From Nocardia rhamnosiphila NBRC 108938 (GTDB taxonomy: Bacteria > Actinomycetota > Actinomycetes > Mycobacteriales > Mycobacteriaceae): a stretch of DNA of 64,000 bases. The position numbers and the translations under genes are program-made. Below, one piece after another: positions 43,403 through 52,273 of the stretch (positions are counted from its first letter, which is position 1; each line of letters starts with the position of its first letter). The notes beneath the pieces were generated by a model. The model had not been told where the DNA came from, did not search any database, and saw only the letters and a program-made list of their open reading frames with translations. The stretch covers positions 620,001 through 684,000 of the forward strand of contig NZ_JOAJ01000001.1 in the NCBI RefSeq assembly GCF_000720425.1, read 5' to 3'.

Positions 43403-44263
43403 GTGCTCACCACCATCCGCGATCGGGCGCTGACCGCTGCCCTGCGGCCCATGTACTCGCCTCGGCAGTCCGTGGCGCGTCGCCTGCGGCGCGACGGGGT
43501 GCCGATCCGAGGGAAAAAAGTCGTGGTCACCGGGGCCTCCTCGGGCATCGGGCGTGCCACTGCGGTCCGTCTGGCCGGCCTGGGCGCCGAGGTGGCGCTG
43601 GTCGCCCGGCGCCGAGATGAGCTCGAAGTAGTTCACAGCGAGATCTCCCGCCACGGCGGCCGGGCTCATATCCTCCCGTGTGACCTCACCGACCATGCAG
43701 CTGTCCACGACCTCGCCCGCGAAATCCTCGATACCTGGGGTCGGGTGGACATCTTGATCAACAACGCCGGCCGTTCGATCCGCCGGACCGTGCGTGAATC
43801 ATGTACGCGGTTTCACGACTTTGAACGCACCATGGCTGTGAACTACTACGGGCCCGTCGCGCTCACTCTCGAACTACTGCCGGCCATGATGGCGAACCGT
43901 GGCGGCCACGTCATCAATGTTGCGACCTGGGGTGTGCCCGCCGAGCGGATGCCGAAATTCGCTGCCTATCACGCCTCCAAATCCGCCCTCACGGCCTTCG
44001 GTCACAGCCTTGCCGCGGAAGTAGCCGATCACCGAATCAACGTGACGGCGGTGCACTTTCCGCTGGTACGCACCCCGATGATCGCCCCCACCGCCCGCTA
44101 TCGGGCCCAGCCGGCGCTCACCCCGGAGCAGGCGGCCGAATGGATGATCACGGCCATCCGTGCACGTCCGCGGCAATTGCAGCCACGTTACGTCCCAATG
44201 ATCCGAGCGGTCGGCGCCATATCACCCACCATCGCCGACTCGATGCTGCTGAACGCCAGCTGA
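43403..44263 (+). CDS. SDR family oxidoreductase with atypical catalytic Ser position
   Basis: A 286-residue SDR with an N-terminal extension of ~30 residues (ALRPMYSPRQSVARRL). It then has TGASSGIGRATA, ARRRDEL (NADP-type), NNAGR, and YHASKSALTAFG with the Tyr/Lys pair. In the serine strand it reads NVATWGVPAER, so the residue 13 before the Tyr is Trp rather than Ser and a Thr lies one position earlier. It resembles SDRs acting on long-chain acyl substrates (the AVHFPLVRTPMIAP loop). GTG 43403 follows GGGAGGTCG. It is probably controlled by the divergent HxlR regulator. Confidence 0.85.
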   Translation: MLTTIRDRALTAALRPMYSPRQSVARRLRRDGVPIRGKKVVVTGASSGIGRATAVRLAGLGAEVALVARRRDELEVVHSEISRHGGRAHILPCDLTDHAAVHDLAREILDTWGRVDILINNAGRSIRRTVRESCTRFHDFERTMAVNYYGPVALTLELLPAMMANRGGHVINVATWGVPAERMPKFAAYHASKSALTAFGHSLAAEVADHRINVTAVHFPLVRTPMIAPTARYRAQPALTPEQAAEWMITAIRARPRQLQPRYVPMIRAVGAISPTIADSMLLNAS

Positions 44264-44364
44264 TCCACCCGCCATCGACCGCGGCGCGGCTCCGGCCGGG
44301 CGCCGCCGCACCTCCGGCCGGAACGCCCGACACGCCGCCGACCCCGCGCAGAAGGAATGTCAGT

Positions 44365-44946
44365 ATGACCGACGTAATCGAGCACATCGACGCGGCACTC
44401 GGGATGGCCGCGGACATCATCAACCGCATCCCCCCCGACCAGCTTTCCGCGAACTCACTATGTCCGGGCTGGACCGTCGGCTTCGAACTGAACCACCTCG
44501 TCGGCGGCATGCGGATCTCCGCCGCCGAACTGTCGGGTGTTCCGGCGGAAAGAGCCCACCACGACGACTGGCTCGAAAACGATCCCCACGCCGCCTTCGC
44601 CACAGCCGCCCGCCTCGACCGCGCAGCCTGGCACCGTGGCGACGCACTCGATACCACCATCCAGCTGGGCTTCGGTCCCGTACCTGCGACGACGGCCGCC
44701 CGAATCCACTGGACCGAAGTCCTTGTCCACGGAACGGACCTCGCCATCGCCACCGGACAAACCGAGCTCGTCGACCAAGAGCAATGCGAACAACTACTGG
44801 CCACCATGCGCACCATGAACTTCGACGCCTTCCGGCAACCCGGTATGTTCGCCGCCGAACGACCCGCCCCCACCGGTGCTGCAGCGCACCACCGCCTACT
44901 GGCCTTTCTCGGTCGCGAGTTGCCTCTCCACGCGACAGGGAGCTGA
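44365..44946 (+). CDS. DinB/mycothiol-dependent maleylpyruvate isomerase-like protein (TIGR03086 type)
   Basis: A 193-residue helical protein with CPGWTVGFELNHLVGGMR near residue 35, the histidine-containing metal-binding helix of the DinB/MDMPI superfamily. A later ARIHWTEVLVHGTDLAIATG supplies further His residues. Such proteins are metal-dependent thiol (mycothiol) transferases or isomerases. ATG 44365 is preceded by AGAAGGA. It is 101 bp after the SDR and probably co-transcribed. Confidence 0.8.
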   Translation: MTDVIEHIDAALGMAADIINRIPPDQLSANSLCPGWTVGFELNHLVGGMRISAAELSGVPAERAHHDDWLENDPHAAFATAARLDRAAWHRGDALDTTIQLGFGPVPATTAARIHWTEVLVHGTDLAIATGQTELVDQEQCEQLLATMRTMNFDAFRQPGMFAAERPAPTGAAAHHRLLAFLGRELPLHATGS

Positions 44947-45422
44947 ACCAGCGACTCGACAAGCAGCCGCCCCCACGCCCAGCAGCGCAATGTCGCTGCG
45001 TGTTGCCGTTCCGAGCAGGCCATTGCGGCGGGCCCGGTCGAGGAAGGCGGCAGGGTGGTCCGGGAAATCTGTGGTGACTTCGAACAGAAGCACGGCTAGG
45101 AAGAACCGACCGCTCACGAGCCCTGACGAGAAAGCGGCCACGAGCCCTGACGAGAGTCCGACCACAGCCCCGAATATGAGCGTGACGGACAGGACGTGGA
45201 GGAACCGGACGCGGGTCACACCGGCGATTTCGCAGATTTCGTCGAGGCGGATGGCGGTGCCATTGCGGCCGGTGTCGCGGCGCTGGTCGAGGTGCCGGGC
45301 CAGGCTGCGCAGCCTTTTTCGACGTTGTCGGGGGTGTCGTCGCGAAAGCGCTCGGTGCCGGCGATCGCCGCGGGGATCCGGGCGGCGAACAGCCCGTCTC
45401 GCACGGCTTCGGGATGGGGCAA
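44896..45422 (-). pseudogene. Unidentified frameshifted reading frame
   Basis: From ATG 45422 one frame reads PEAVRDGLFAARIPAAIAG and TERFRDDTPDNVEK. At a GAAAAAGG run (about 45315-45322) a shifted frame continues RLRSLARHLDQRR, TAIRLDEICEIAGV, TLIFGAVVGLSSGLVAAFSS and a hydrophobic stretch. Both halves look coding, so I infer a one-base shift at the A5 run in an otherwise open gene. A 17-bp unit containing ACGAGCCCTGACGAGA is repeated in tandem at 45115-45155. I do not recognise the protein. It overlaps the end of the previous gene, which weakens the call. Nothing else was found in 44947-45431. Confidence 0.25.
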
Positions 45423-45431
45423 TCAGGCCGG

Positions 45432-46193
45432 TCAGCGCGGTGCCATCCGGATTGCCCCATCGAGGCGAATGGTCTCCCCGTTGATCATCGGGTTGGTGAC
45501 GATATGCGCGACGAGCGCGCCGTACTCGGCGGGATCGCCCAGCCGAGACGGGTGCGGAACCTGCGTCCCGAGCGATTGCTGGGCTTCCTCCGGCAGCGAA
45601 CCCAGCAGCGGCGTCCGGAAGAGCCCGGGCGCGATGGTGTTGACCCGGATCAGTAGCGAGGCGAGATCGCGGGCAATGGGCAGGGTCATCCCGACGACGC
45701 CGCCCTTGGAGGCGGAGTAGGCGGCCTGCCCGATCTGCCCCTCGAACGCGGCGACCGAGGCGGTGTTGACGATGACGCCGCGCTCCTCGCCGACCGGTTC
45801 GTTCTTCGCGATACGCTCCGCGGCCAGGCGCAGCACATTGAAGGTGCCGACCAGGTTCACAGTGATCACTTTGGTGAACTCGCCCAGCGGGAACGCGCCG
45901 TTCTTGCCCACGGTCTTGATGGCATTGCCGATCCCGGCGCAGTTCACCGCGATTCGTAGGGGGCCCAGGGCTTCCGCGGTATCGAGTGCCGCAGCGATCG
46001 CCGCTTCATCGGTCACGTCGGCGGGGGCGAACCGGACCCGGTCGCCGAGTGCCGCGGCGACATTCTCGCCGGGGGAGGAGGGCAGGTCGACGACGACGAC
46101 CCGGGCACCCTCGGCGAGTAGCGCTTTCGTCGTCGCCAGACCGAGCCCCGAGGCGCCGCCGGTGACGACGGCCACAGTGTCTTCGATACGCAT
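45432..46193 (-). CDS. SDR, probable 3-hydroxyacyl-CoA dehydrogenase (HSD17B10-like)
   Basis: A 253-residue SDR of the type-10 hydroxysteroid/3-hydroxyacyl-CoA dehydrogenase group. It shows [22 protein letters not shown] (NAD-type), [34 protein letters not shown] with the catalytic Ser/Tyr/Lys, and [33 protein letters not shown] ends the protein. It lies 29 bp after the thiolase on the same strand. Together they give the last two steps of a beta-oxidation round. Confidence 0.9.
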   Translation of the reverse strand: MRIEDTVAVVTGGASGLGLATTKALLAEGARVVVVDLPSSPGENVAAALGDRVRFAPADVTDEAAIAAALDTAEALGPLRIAVNCAGIGNAIKTVGKNGAFPLGEFTKVITVNLVGTFNVLRLAAERIAKNEPVGEERGVIVNTASVAAFEGQIGQAAYSASKGGVVGMTLPIARDLASLLIRVNTIAPGLFRTPLLGSLPEEAQQSLGTQVPHPSRLGDPAEYGALVAHIVTNPMINGETIRLDGAIRMAPR

Positions 46194-46222
46194 GGTGCTT
46201 CCTATCCGCTGGTCGTGGTGAT

Positions 46223-47416
46223 TCAGAGTCGTTCGATCACGGTGGCGTTGGCCATGCCGGCGCCCTCGCACATCGTCTGCAGGCCGTAGCGGCCGCCGGT
46301 CCGTTCCAGGTGGTTCACCAGGGTCGTGAGCAGGCGGGTACCGGATGAGCCGAGCGCATGGCCGAGCGCGATGGCACCGCCGACGGGGTTGAGCTTGTCC
46401 GGGTCCGCGGCCAGTTCGTGTGCCCAGGCCAGCGGCACCGGTGCGAACGCTTCGTTGACCTCGTAGGCGTCGATATCGTCGATGCCGATCCCGCCCTTGG
46501 CCAGTGCCTTGCGGGTGGCGGGGATGGGTGCGGTGAGCATGAAGACCGGATCGTCGCCGGCGACGGCGAAGGAGTGGAAACGCGCGCGGGGGCGCAGCCC
46601 CAGCCGGGCGGCCGCCTCTTCGCTCATGATCAGGACGGCGGAGGCTCCGTCGGTGAGCGGTGAGGAATTGCCGGGGGTGATGTGCCACTGCGCCTCGGGG
46701 AAGCGCGCCGCGAACTCGTCGGTGCGGAACGAGGAGTTCAGTCCGGCCAGGCCCGCGGCGGTGGTCGCGGCACGAACGGTTTCGTCCACGGTGTGCGAGA
46801 CGGTCGCGCCGGCGGCGTCCGCCACATCGATCGGCACGATCTCGCGATCGAACCATCCCTGGGCGATCGCGTGCGCGGCCCGCTGGTGTGATCGGGCGGA
46901 GTATCGGTCGAGGGTGTCCCGGTCCAGCTTCCATTTCGCTGCGATGAGTTCGGCGGAGATGCCCTGGTGCACCAGGCCGTCCGGATAGCGGGCGGCGATT
47001 CCGGGACCGGCGGCGTCCTGGCCGATCGGCGACGTGCCCATCGGTATGCGGCTCATCGACTCGACACCGCAGGCGATGACGATATCGTAGGCACCTGCCA
47101 GTACACCCTGGGCGGCGAAATGCGCTGCCTGCTGGCTGGAACCGCATTGCCGGTCGATGGTCGTCGCCGGTACCGAGTCGGGAAAACCGGCCGAGAGCAG
47201 TGCCGTGCGCGAGATATTGAGAGCCTGCTCGCCGACCTGCTGCACGCACCCGCCGATCACATCGTCGACCTGTGCCGGATCGATTCCGGTGCGGTCGACC
47301 AGACTGCGCAACACATGCGCCAGCAACTCCACCGGATGCGTCGCGGACAACGCTCCGCCCATTTTCCCTTTGCCAGAGGCGAGGCGGACGGCGTCCACGA
47401 TGACCGCGTTCGGCAT
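46223..47416 (-). CDS. Acetyl-CoA acyltransferase (thiolase, FadA-like)
   Basis: A 397-residue classical thiolase. It has the acyl-accepting cysteine in [12 protein letters not shown] (C91), GGVESMSR-type [44 protein letters not shown] (catalytic His) and [11 protein letters not shown] (second Cys). Unlike the two thiolase-like proteins of the island it keeps all catalytic residues. ATG 47416 follows GAAAGGAAT. A copy of the island operator lies 105 bp upstream, so it is probably induced together with the island although 17 kb away from it. Confidence 0.92.
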   Translation of the reverse strand: MPNAVIVDAVRLASGKGKMGGALSATHPVELLAHVLRSLVDRTGIDPAQVDDVIGGCVQQVGEQALNISRTALLSAGFPDSVPATTIDRQCGSSQQAAHFAAQGVLAGAYDIVIACGVESMSRIPMGTSPIGQDAAGPGIAARYPDGLVHQGISAELIAAKWKLDRDTLDRYSARSHQRAAHAIAQGWFDREIVPIDVADAAGATVSHTVDETVRAATTAAGLAGLNSSFRTDEFAARFPEAQWHITPGNSSPLTDGASAVLIMSEEAAARLGLRPRARFHSFAVAGDDPVFMLTAPIPATRKALAKGGIGIDDIDAYEVNEAFAPVPLAWAHELAADPDKLNPVGGAIALGHALGSSGTRLLTTLVNHLERTGGRYGLQTMCEGAGMANATVIERL

Positions 47417-47520
47417 ATCGATTCCTTTCGGCGACTGCGGCCCGGGGTCGGCCCGCATGCCCGGCACACCGCCGGACGCGGACGAACTGGTCTGGCCGGC
47501 GGTCGGGCGAACTTCTAGAT

Positions 47521-47537
47521 ATCTATCATCATTAGTT
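47521..47537. promoter_or_regulatory. 17-bp inverted-repeat operator, copy 8 (thiolase promoter)
   Basis: ATCTATCATCATTAGTT matches the island consensus with one change in the left arm, and the AT-rich extension TTTT on the right is kept. It sits upstream of the thiolase-SDR operon (minus strand). Confidence 0.5.
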
Positions 47538-47701
47538 TTTCTGGTCAACGGTGGGTCGATGCGAGAGACCATGGTGAGCCGAACACCGGCGTGCTCATGG
47601 TGTGGGCACGGGTCCGCGTGCCGCTCTCGGCCGACCTCGGTCCACCGGGGCGGTCGACGAATCTGTGTGGGGTGGAAACCCTGCGTCCCAGCGTGGTTCC
47701 G

Positions 47702-47775
47702 CCAGGTGGTGGTCGATCCCTCCGACTGCACCTTCGCGATCGGCTACGACCACCTGTTCGAGCGGGACTGACCGG
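47702..47775 (+). repeat. Duplicated 3' end of the DUF3592-like gene (remnant)
   Basis: This stretch encodes QVVVDPSDCTFAIGYDHLF plus the last residues and a stop. It is about 90% identical at the DNA level to the last ~70 bp (and following bases) of the minus-strand gene at 35986. No upstream coding frame for the rest of the protein is present, so it is an orphan tail. The rest of 47538-48078 holds no gene I can support. Confidence 0.6.
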
Positions 47776-48078
47776 CCCGCGGCCCGGCCAGAGGGACCGG
47801 CCTGACCCACTCTGCTCCGGCCGAGGGGTACGAGCCGATCGCCGTGAGCAGAAGGCGCAGGCCGGGAACGTCGATCGCGGCGGAACCCCGGCGATCATCG
47901 GCGACTCCGGCCGGGGAGAGAACGAAATCGGCATCTCGGCCGAGTACGCGGCCGTCGTTCTGCTCCCGGTCGCAAATCGTCGAGGCTGCCGCATCCGCAG
48001 CGGTCGCGCGGGCCGAGGCGATGAGTCCCTGTCGCGCACCGGGGGCGTCGGCGCAGTCGGCATCGACCGCCTTCACGC

Positions 48079-48111
48079 GCGTACCACCCGATGTGCGGTC
48101 GGGTGGTACGC
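48079..48111 (-). terminator. Strong hairpin downstream of the MFS gene
   Basis: GCGTACCACCCG and CGGGTGGTACGC form a perfect 12-bp stem with a 9-nt loop, 62 bp beyond the MFS stop. It is probably its terminator. Confidence 0.55.
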
Positions 48112-48172
48112 GGCAGGGCGGTCGACTGTCCAGGGGGCGCACGTCCTGTGTCGGCGCCCGGCAGCCGGGGTG

Positions 48173-49564
48173 TTACACGGCGGCCGGTTGGTAATCCGGC
48201 AGTTCGACGCGTTTGATCTCGCGGACGATGACCAGGTAGCTGACAACGGCCATGGCCGCGCACAGGCTGACGAAGGTGAGAGCGAGGTCGAAGGAGCCGG
48301 TGACATCGAGGATGTAGCCGATGACGAGCGGGGTGACGATGCCCGCGACGGCGCCGAAGGTGTTGAATACGCCGCCCGCGAGTCCGGCGATCTGCCTGGG
48401 CGCCACGTCCGACATGACCGCCCAGCCCAGCGCTCCGAGGCCTTTGCCGAAGAACGCCAGGGACATGATCAGGACGACCAGCCAGGAGGCGGTGACGTAA
48501 TTGCAGACGATGATGCTCGTGGACAGGAGCAGGCCGACCACGATGGGGATTTTCCGGGCGGCGGTGAGGCCGACGCCCCGCTGCGCCAGACGGTCGGAGA
48601 GCCAGCCGCCCAGGACTCCGCCGCCGAATCCGCACAATGCGGGCAATGAGGCCACGAAGCCGACTTCGAGGATGCTCATCCCGCGTTCCTGGACCAGATA
48701 CACCGGGAACCAGGTCAGGAAGAACCAGGTGATGGTGTTGATGAAGTACTGACCGACGAAAACACCCAGGGTGGTGCGGTTTTTCAGCAGGGTCCCGATA
48801 TGGCGGAGGTTCTGCTTACTGGAGGTGGCCTCTTTGGTTTGCTGCTGCTGTTCGGTGGTGGGGGCGTCCATTTCCACCAGTGCGCCGCCCGCGGAGATGT
48901 AGTCCAGTTCGGCTTTTTGCACCCGGGGGTGGCTGCGGGGTGCGTAGATGACCTTCGTCCAGACGATGGCCAGGACTACGCCGACACCGCCGACGACGGT
49001 GAATACATGCTCCCAGCCCATGGCGGTGACCAGCCACCCCATCAGCGGGGCGAAGGCTACGGTGGCGAAGTACTGGGCGGAGTTGAACAGCGCGGAAGCG
49101 AAGCCGCGCTCCTTGGTGGGGAACCAGGCCGCCACGATCCGTGAATTGCCGGGGAACGACGGCGCCTCGGCGAGACCGACCGCGAAGCGCAGAATGAACA
49201 GCAGGAAGATCGCCGCTCCGGCGAAGAAGCCGATGGCGCCCTGCATCATCGTGAACACCGACCAGAGGAAGATCGCCAGCCCGTAAACCTTCTTCGACCC
49301 CAACCGGTCCAGTAGCCAGCCGCCGGGTATCTGGGCGATCAGATAGGACCAGGAAAAGGCGGAGAACAGCAGACCCAGCTCGCTGGAGCTGATGTGGAGC
49401 TGATCCTGCATGGAGTCACCGGCGATGGAGAGCGTGGATCGGTCCGCGTAGTTGATCGTGGTGACCAGGAAGAGCATCGCCAGGATCAGGTACCTGGTGC
49501 GGCCGGCTTTCGGGGCAGCCGTTGTCACGGCCTTCGCCGGTTCGTCGTGACTGAGTGTGTGCAT
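48173..49564 (-). CDS. MFS transporter, ACS family (sugar-acid/H+ symporter, GudP-like)
   Basis: A 463-residue, 12-TM major facilitator protein. TTINYADRSTLSIAGDSMQ at TM1, the WSYLIAQIPGGWLLDRLGSKKVYG loop and EAPSFPGNSRIVAAWFPTKERG are diagnostic of the anion:cation symporter family that imports galactarate, glucarate and related acids. The large central loop carries a QQQQ stretch. ATG 49564 (MHTLSHDE) follows GGAGATCG. It is divergent from the galactarate/talarate dehydratase, which fits uptake of the dehydratase substrate. Confidence 0.9.
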   Translation of the reverse strand: MHTLSHDEPAKAVTTAAPKAGRTRYLILAMLFLVTTINYADRSTLSIAGDSMQDQLHISSSELGLLFSAFSWSYLIAQIPGGWLLDRLGSKKVYGLAIFLWSVFTMMQGAIGFFAGAAIFLLFILRFAVGLAEAPSFPGNSRIVAAWFPTKERGFASALFNSAQYFATVAFAPLMGWLVTAMGWEHVFTVVGGVGVVLAIVWTKVIYAPRSHPRVQKAELDYISAGGALVEMDAPTTEQQQQTKEATSSKQNLRHIGTLLKNRTTLGVFVGQYFINTITWFFLTWFPVYLVQERGMSILEVGFVASLPALCGFGGGVLGGWLSDRLAQRGVGLTAARKIPIVVGLLLSTSIIVCNYVTASWLVVLIMSLAFFGKGLGALGWAVMSDVAPRQIAGLAGGVFNTFGAVAGIVTPLVIGYILDVTGSFDLALTFVSLCAAMAVVSYLVIVREIKRVELPDYQPAAV

Positions 49565-50050
49565 GGTCGATCTCCTGGACCTATGTGATGCGGGCTGCGC
49601 TGCCGCATGTGGTCTGAGCCACAGAAACGATGGCTGCGTTTGACCGTAAGGAACGCACCGATTCACGTCCAGGTCGATTTTTATTGTCTGTAATACCTAA
49701 TTTGGATAGATGTGCGATGGGGCAGTGATGCTCTTGTTGAATCGTGACATCCAATTTCTGTGTTGGACGTGGATCGCGCCGGCCACCTACTGTCAGTGGC
49801 ATGCAACACAGCGGACCAGCGGCGCTACCACAGTCGCGGTGGTAGAAGGACCGTAGCGAACTCGCACAACGGTACGGTCCGGGCGTGATCGTCGGCTCGA
49901 CCGGGAAATGCAGGATCCCCTCGACGTGCCGAACTCCCCGTGGATTCCCGGGGACCCGCGCTGCCGCCGGCGGCCTCCGGGGCGGCAACAGCCTGCCTTG
50001 CGCCTCCAATCGCTCCCACGATTTCAGCCACGTCTACATGAGGACACCAA
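49565..50050. other. Divergent promoter region of the sugar-acid module
   Basis: No gene is supported in these 486 bp. An AT-rich core around 49680-49780 contains several short inverted motifs, for example TCCAATTTCTGTGTTGGA and CCTAATTTGGAT, consistent with a FadR/GntR-type site. No regulator gene is encoded next to the module, so control is presumably from elsewhere. Confidence 0.4.
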
Positions 50051-51229
50051 GTGACGACCACGACGAACACCGCGCGCACACTCGCGGCCGCCGGCCCGGC
50101 GACCCTCGACCGGATCGCTCGGCTGCGCCTTTCCTCGGTGACGCTGCCGCTGGCGACGCCGATCAGCGACGCGAAAGTCTTCACCGGCCGGCAGAAGCCG
50201 ATGACCGAGGTCGCCTTCCTGTTCGTCGAAATCGAGACCGAGCAGGGATATGAGGGCGTCGGGTTCAGCTACTCCAAACGCGCCGGCGGTCCCGGCCAGT
50301 TCGCCCATGCCAAGGAGATCGCCGAGAACCTCCTCGGCGAGGATCCGAGCGATATCGGCAAGATCTGGACCAAGCTCGTGTGGGCCGGCGCGTCGGTGGG
50401 CCGCAGCGGCCTGGCCACCCAGGCCATCGCGGCGTTCGATGTCGCGCTGTGGGATCTGAAGGCCAAGCGCGCCGGTCTACCGCTGGCCAAGCTGCTCGGC
50501 GCGCATCGCGACTCGGTGCGTTGCTACAACACCTCGGGCGGGTTCTTGCACACCCCGACCGAGCAGGTGCTGGAAAACGCGGCCGCCTCGCTGGCCAGTG
50601 GAATCGGGGGGATCAAGATCAAAGTCGGTCACCCCGACGGCAAGTACGACCTGACCCGCCTGGCCGCGGTGCGGGCGCATATCGGCGACGATGTCCCGCT
50701 GATGGTCGACGCGAACCAGCAATGGGACCGGCCCACCGCTCAGCGTATGGGCCGGGCCATGGAGGAATATCACCTCGACTGGATCGAGGAGCCGCTCGAC
50801 GCCTACGACGCGAAGGGACACGCGGCACTCGCCGCCTCGCTGGACACCCCCATCGCCACCGGGGAAATGCTCGCCAGCGTGGCCGAGCACAAGGAACTCA
50901 TCCGGCTCGGCGCGGCCGACATCATCCAGCCCGACGCGCCCCGGATCGGCGGCATCACCCAGTTCCTCAAGCTCGCCGCTCTCGCCGAAAACGAGAACCT
51001 GCAGCTGGCGCCCCACTTCGCCATGGAGATCCACCTCCACCTCGCCGCGGCCTACCCGATCGAGCCCTGGGTGGAACACTTCGACTGGCTGGAGCCGCTG
51101 TTCAACGAGAGCCTGGAGATCCGCGACGGCCGCATGTATGTCTCCGCTCGTCCGGGGCTCGGCTTCACGCTCAGTGAGCAGGCACGGGCCTGGACGGTAG
51201 CCGAACACGAGGTCGCCTCTCGGCCGTGA
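50051..51229 (+). CDS. L-talarate/galactarate dehydratase (mandelate racemase/enolase superfamily)
   Basis: A 392-residue enolase-superfamily protein closely resembling the Salmonella talarate/galactarate dehydratase in many blocks. These include YNTSGGFLHTP, GIGGIKIKVG with the catalytic KxK (K189, K191), LMVDANQQWDR (D220, N222), WIEEPLDAYD (E246), IATGEMLAS (E272), QPDAPRIGGI and LAPHFAMEIHLH (H322). It would dehydrate m-galactarate or L-talarate to 5-keto-4-deoxy-glucarate. GTG 50051 is used with an AGGACACC site. The aldolase and dehydrogenase for the next steps are not in the window. Confidence 0.88.
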   Translation: MTTTTNTARTLAAAGPATLDRIARLRLSSVTLPLATPISDAKVFTGRQKPMTEVAFLFVEIETEQGYEGVGFSYSKRAGGPGQFAHAKEIAENLLGEDPSDIGKIWTKLVWAGASVGRSGLATQAIAAFDVALWDLKAKRAGLPLAKLLGAHRDSVRCYNTSGGFLHTPTEQVLENAAASLASGIGGIKIKVGHPDGKYDLTRLAAVRAHIGDDVPLMVDANQQWDRPTAQRMGRAMEEYHLDWIEEPLDAYDAKGHAALAASLDTPIATGEMLASVAEHKELIRLGAADIIQPDAPRIGGITQFLKLAALAENENLQLAPHFAMEIHLHLAAAYPIEPWVEHFDWLEPLFNESLEIRDGRMYVSARPGLGFTLSEQARAWTVAEHEVASRP

Positions 51230-51345
51230 TCGTGCCTGCCGAGCGGCCCGGTGTGTGGAGTCCGAACCACCGGACCGCGGGCCGAGGATGGGTCGGGTGC
51301 CGCGTCCGGTGGATCGGTGCCGAGTCCGCCGCGGCGGATACCGGG

Positions 51346-52089
51346 TCAGGAGCCGATGGCTCCGGGAAGCTGCCCGGGGTCGATCGGCTTGCCGTCGACG
51401 AAGATCGACGGTGTCGACTGGATTCCGCTGTCGAGAACCTCCAGGGTGCGGGCCCGGACGAATTTGCGGTAGGTCCGGTCTGTGACGCAGCGGGCGAAGT
51501 CCGGGTCCGAGTAGCCGGCGCCCTCGGCGATTTCGACGATTGTGTTGTCGGGCAGGCCGTCACCGCCTTCCGCGGGCTGGTGCTCGAACATGGTCTGCAA
51601 CCAGTCCGGGTAGCCGGTGGGATCGGATTCGGCGGCGCAGAACGAGGCGTTGGCGGCCCGGCTCGAGTACTCGGTGGACGAGGCGTGGTCGAGGAAGGCG
51701 ATGATGTCGTACTCGGCCGCCACCGTCCCCGCGTTCACCGCGTCGGTCAGCAGCGATCCGTAGCTCGCCTCGAAGCGCCGGCAGGCCGGGCACTGCAGGT
51801 CGGCGACCACTCGGACGGTCCGCGCTGCGGACGGTGCGCCGATCCTGATCGTGCCGGACTCCGTGATACTCGCGGTGACGCCGGCCGGGTCGGCGCCGGC
51901 TTGCGCGCCGATGACCGGAGTCGGCCCGGGGTCGTCGCGTTCGGCCTTCTTCAGCGCCACATTGATTCCGATGGCCCCGATGAGTCCGATCAATACCGCG
52001 GCCACCGCCACCTGGACGAGGATCCGGCGGCTGCGGTCCACCTGCTGCACCGAGGCCAGCGAGTTCTTGTGCTTCGTTGGTTTGTTCAC
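51346..52089 (-). CDS. Membrane-anchored DsbA-like thioredoxin-fold protein
   Basis: A 247-residue protein with a cytosolic N-terminus, one transmembrane helix (residues ~23-45, LVQVAVAAVLIGLIGAIGI) and an extracytoplasmic DsbA-like domain. That domain carries VRVVADLQCPACRRFE (active site C100-P-A-C103) and QSTPSIFVDGKPI with the cis-Pro loop. GTG 52089 follows AAGGAAC. It would oxidise, reduce or isomerise disulfides of exported proteins, or handle copper-sensitive cysteines. It lies 184 bp downstream of sigC on the same strand, but a strong hairpin separates the two. Confidence 0.87.
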   Translation of the reverse strand: MNKPTKHKNSLASVQQVDRSRRILVQVAVAAVLIGLIGAIGINVALKKAERDDPGPTPVIGAQAGADPAGVTASITESGTIRIGAPSAARTVRVVADLQCPACRRFEASYGSLLTDAVNAGTVAAEYDIIAFLDHASSTEYSSRAANASFCAAESDPTGYPDWLQTMFEHQPAEGGDGLPDNTIVEIAEGAGYSDPDFARCVTDRTYRKFVRARTLEVLDSGIQSTPSIFVDGKPIDPGQLPGAIGS

Positions 52090-52212
52090 ACGAGTTCCTT
52101 GCCTTGACGTGGTTGGGTCGTTGGGGTGTGCCGTCCGAGTCACCGCGTGGCGGCCGAACCGCATGGCGGACCACCGAGGTCGGGTGTCCGCCATGAGCGG
52201 TCCGGCCGGAGC

Positions 52213-52236
52213 CGGTGGCCGGTGCGCCGGCCACCG
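52213..52236 (-). terminator. Hairpin downstream of sigC
   Basis: CGGTGGCCGG and CCGGCCACCG are perfect 10-bp arms around a TGCG loop. The hairpin lies 38 bp after the sigC stop, between sigC and the DsbA-like gene, so it is a likely terminator or attenuator. Confidence 0.5.
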
Positions 52237-52273
52237 TCGCGGTGCCGGAGTTCGCGCGGAGCACGCGATGGCG

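Noticed and set aside
47591..48649. 352-codon plus-strand open frame overlapping the MFS gene
   Set aside because: Most of it is antisense to the transporter, and the composition is Asp/Gly/Arg-rich without motifs. Only the short duplicated tail at 47702-47775 is meaningful.
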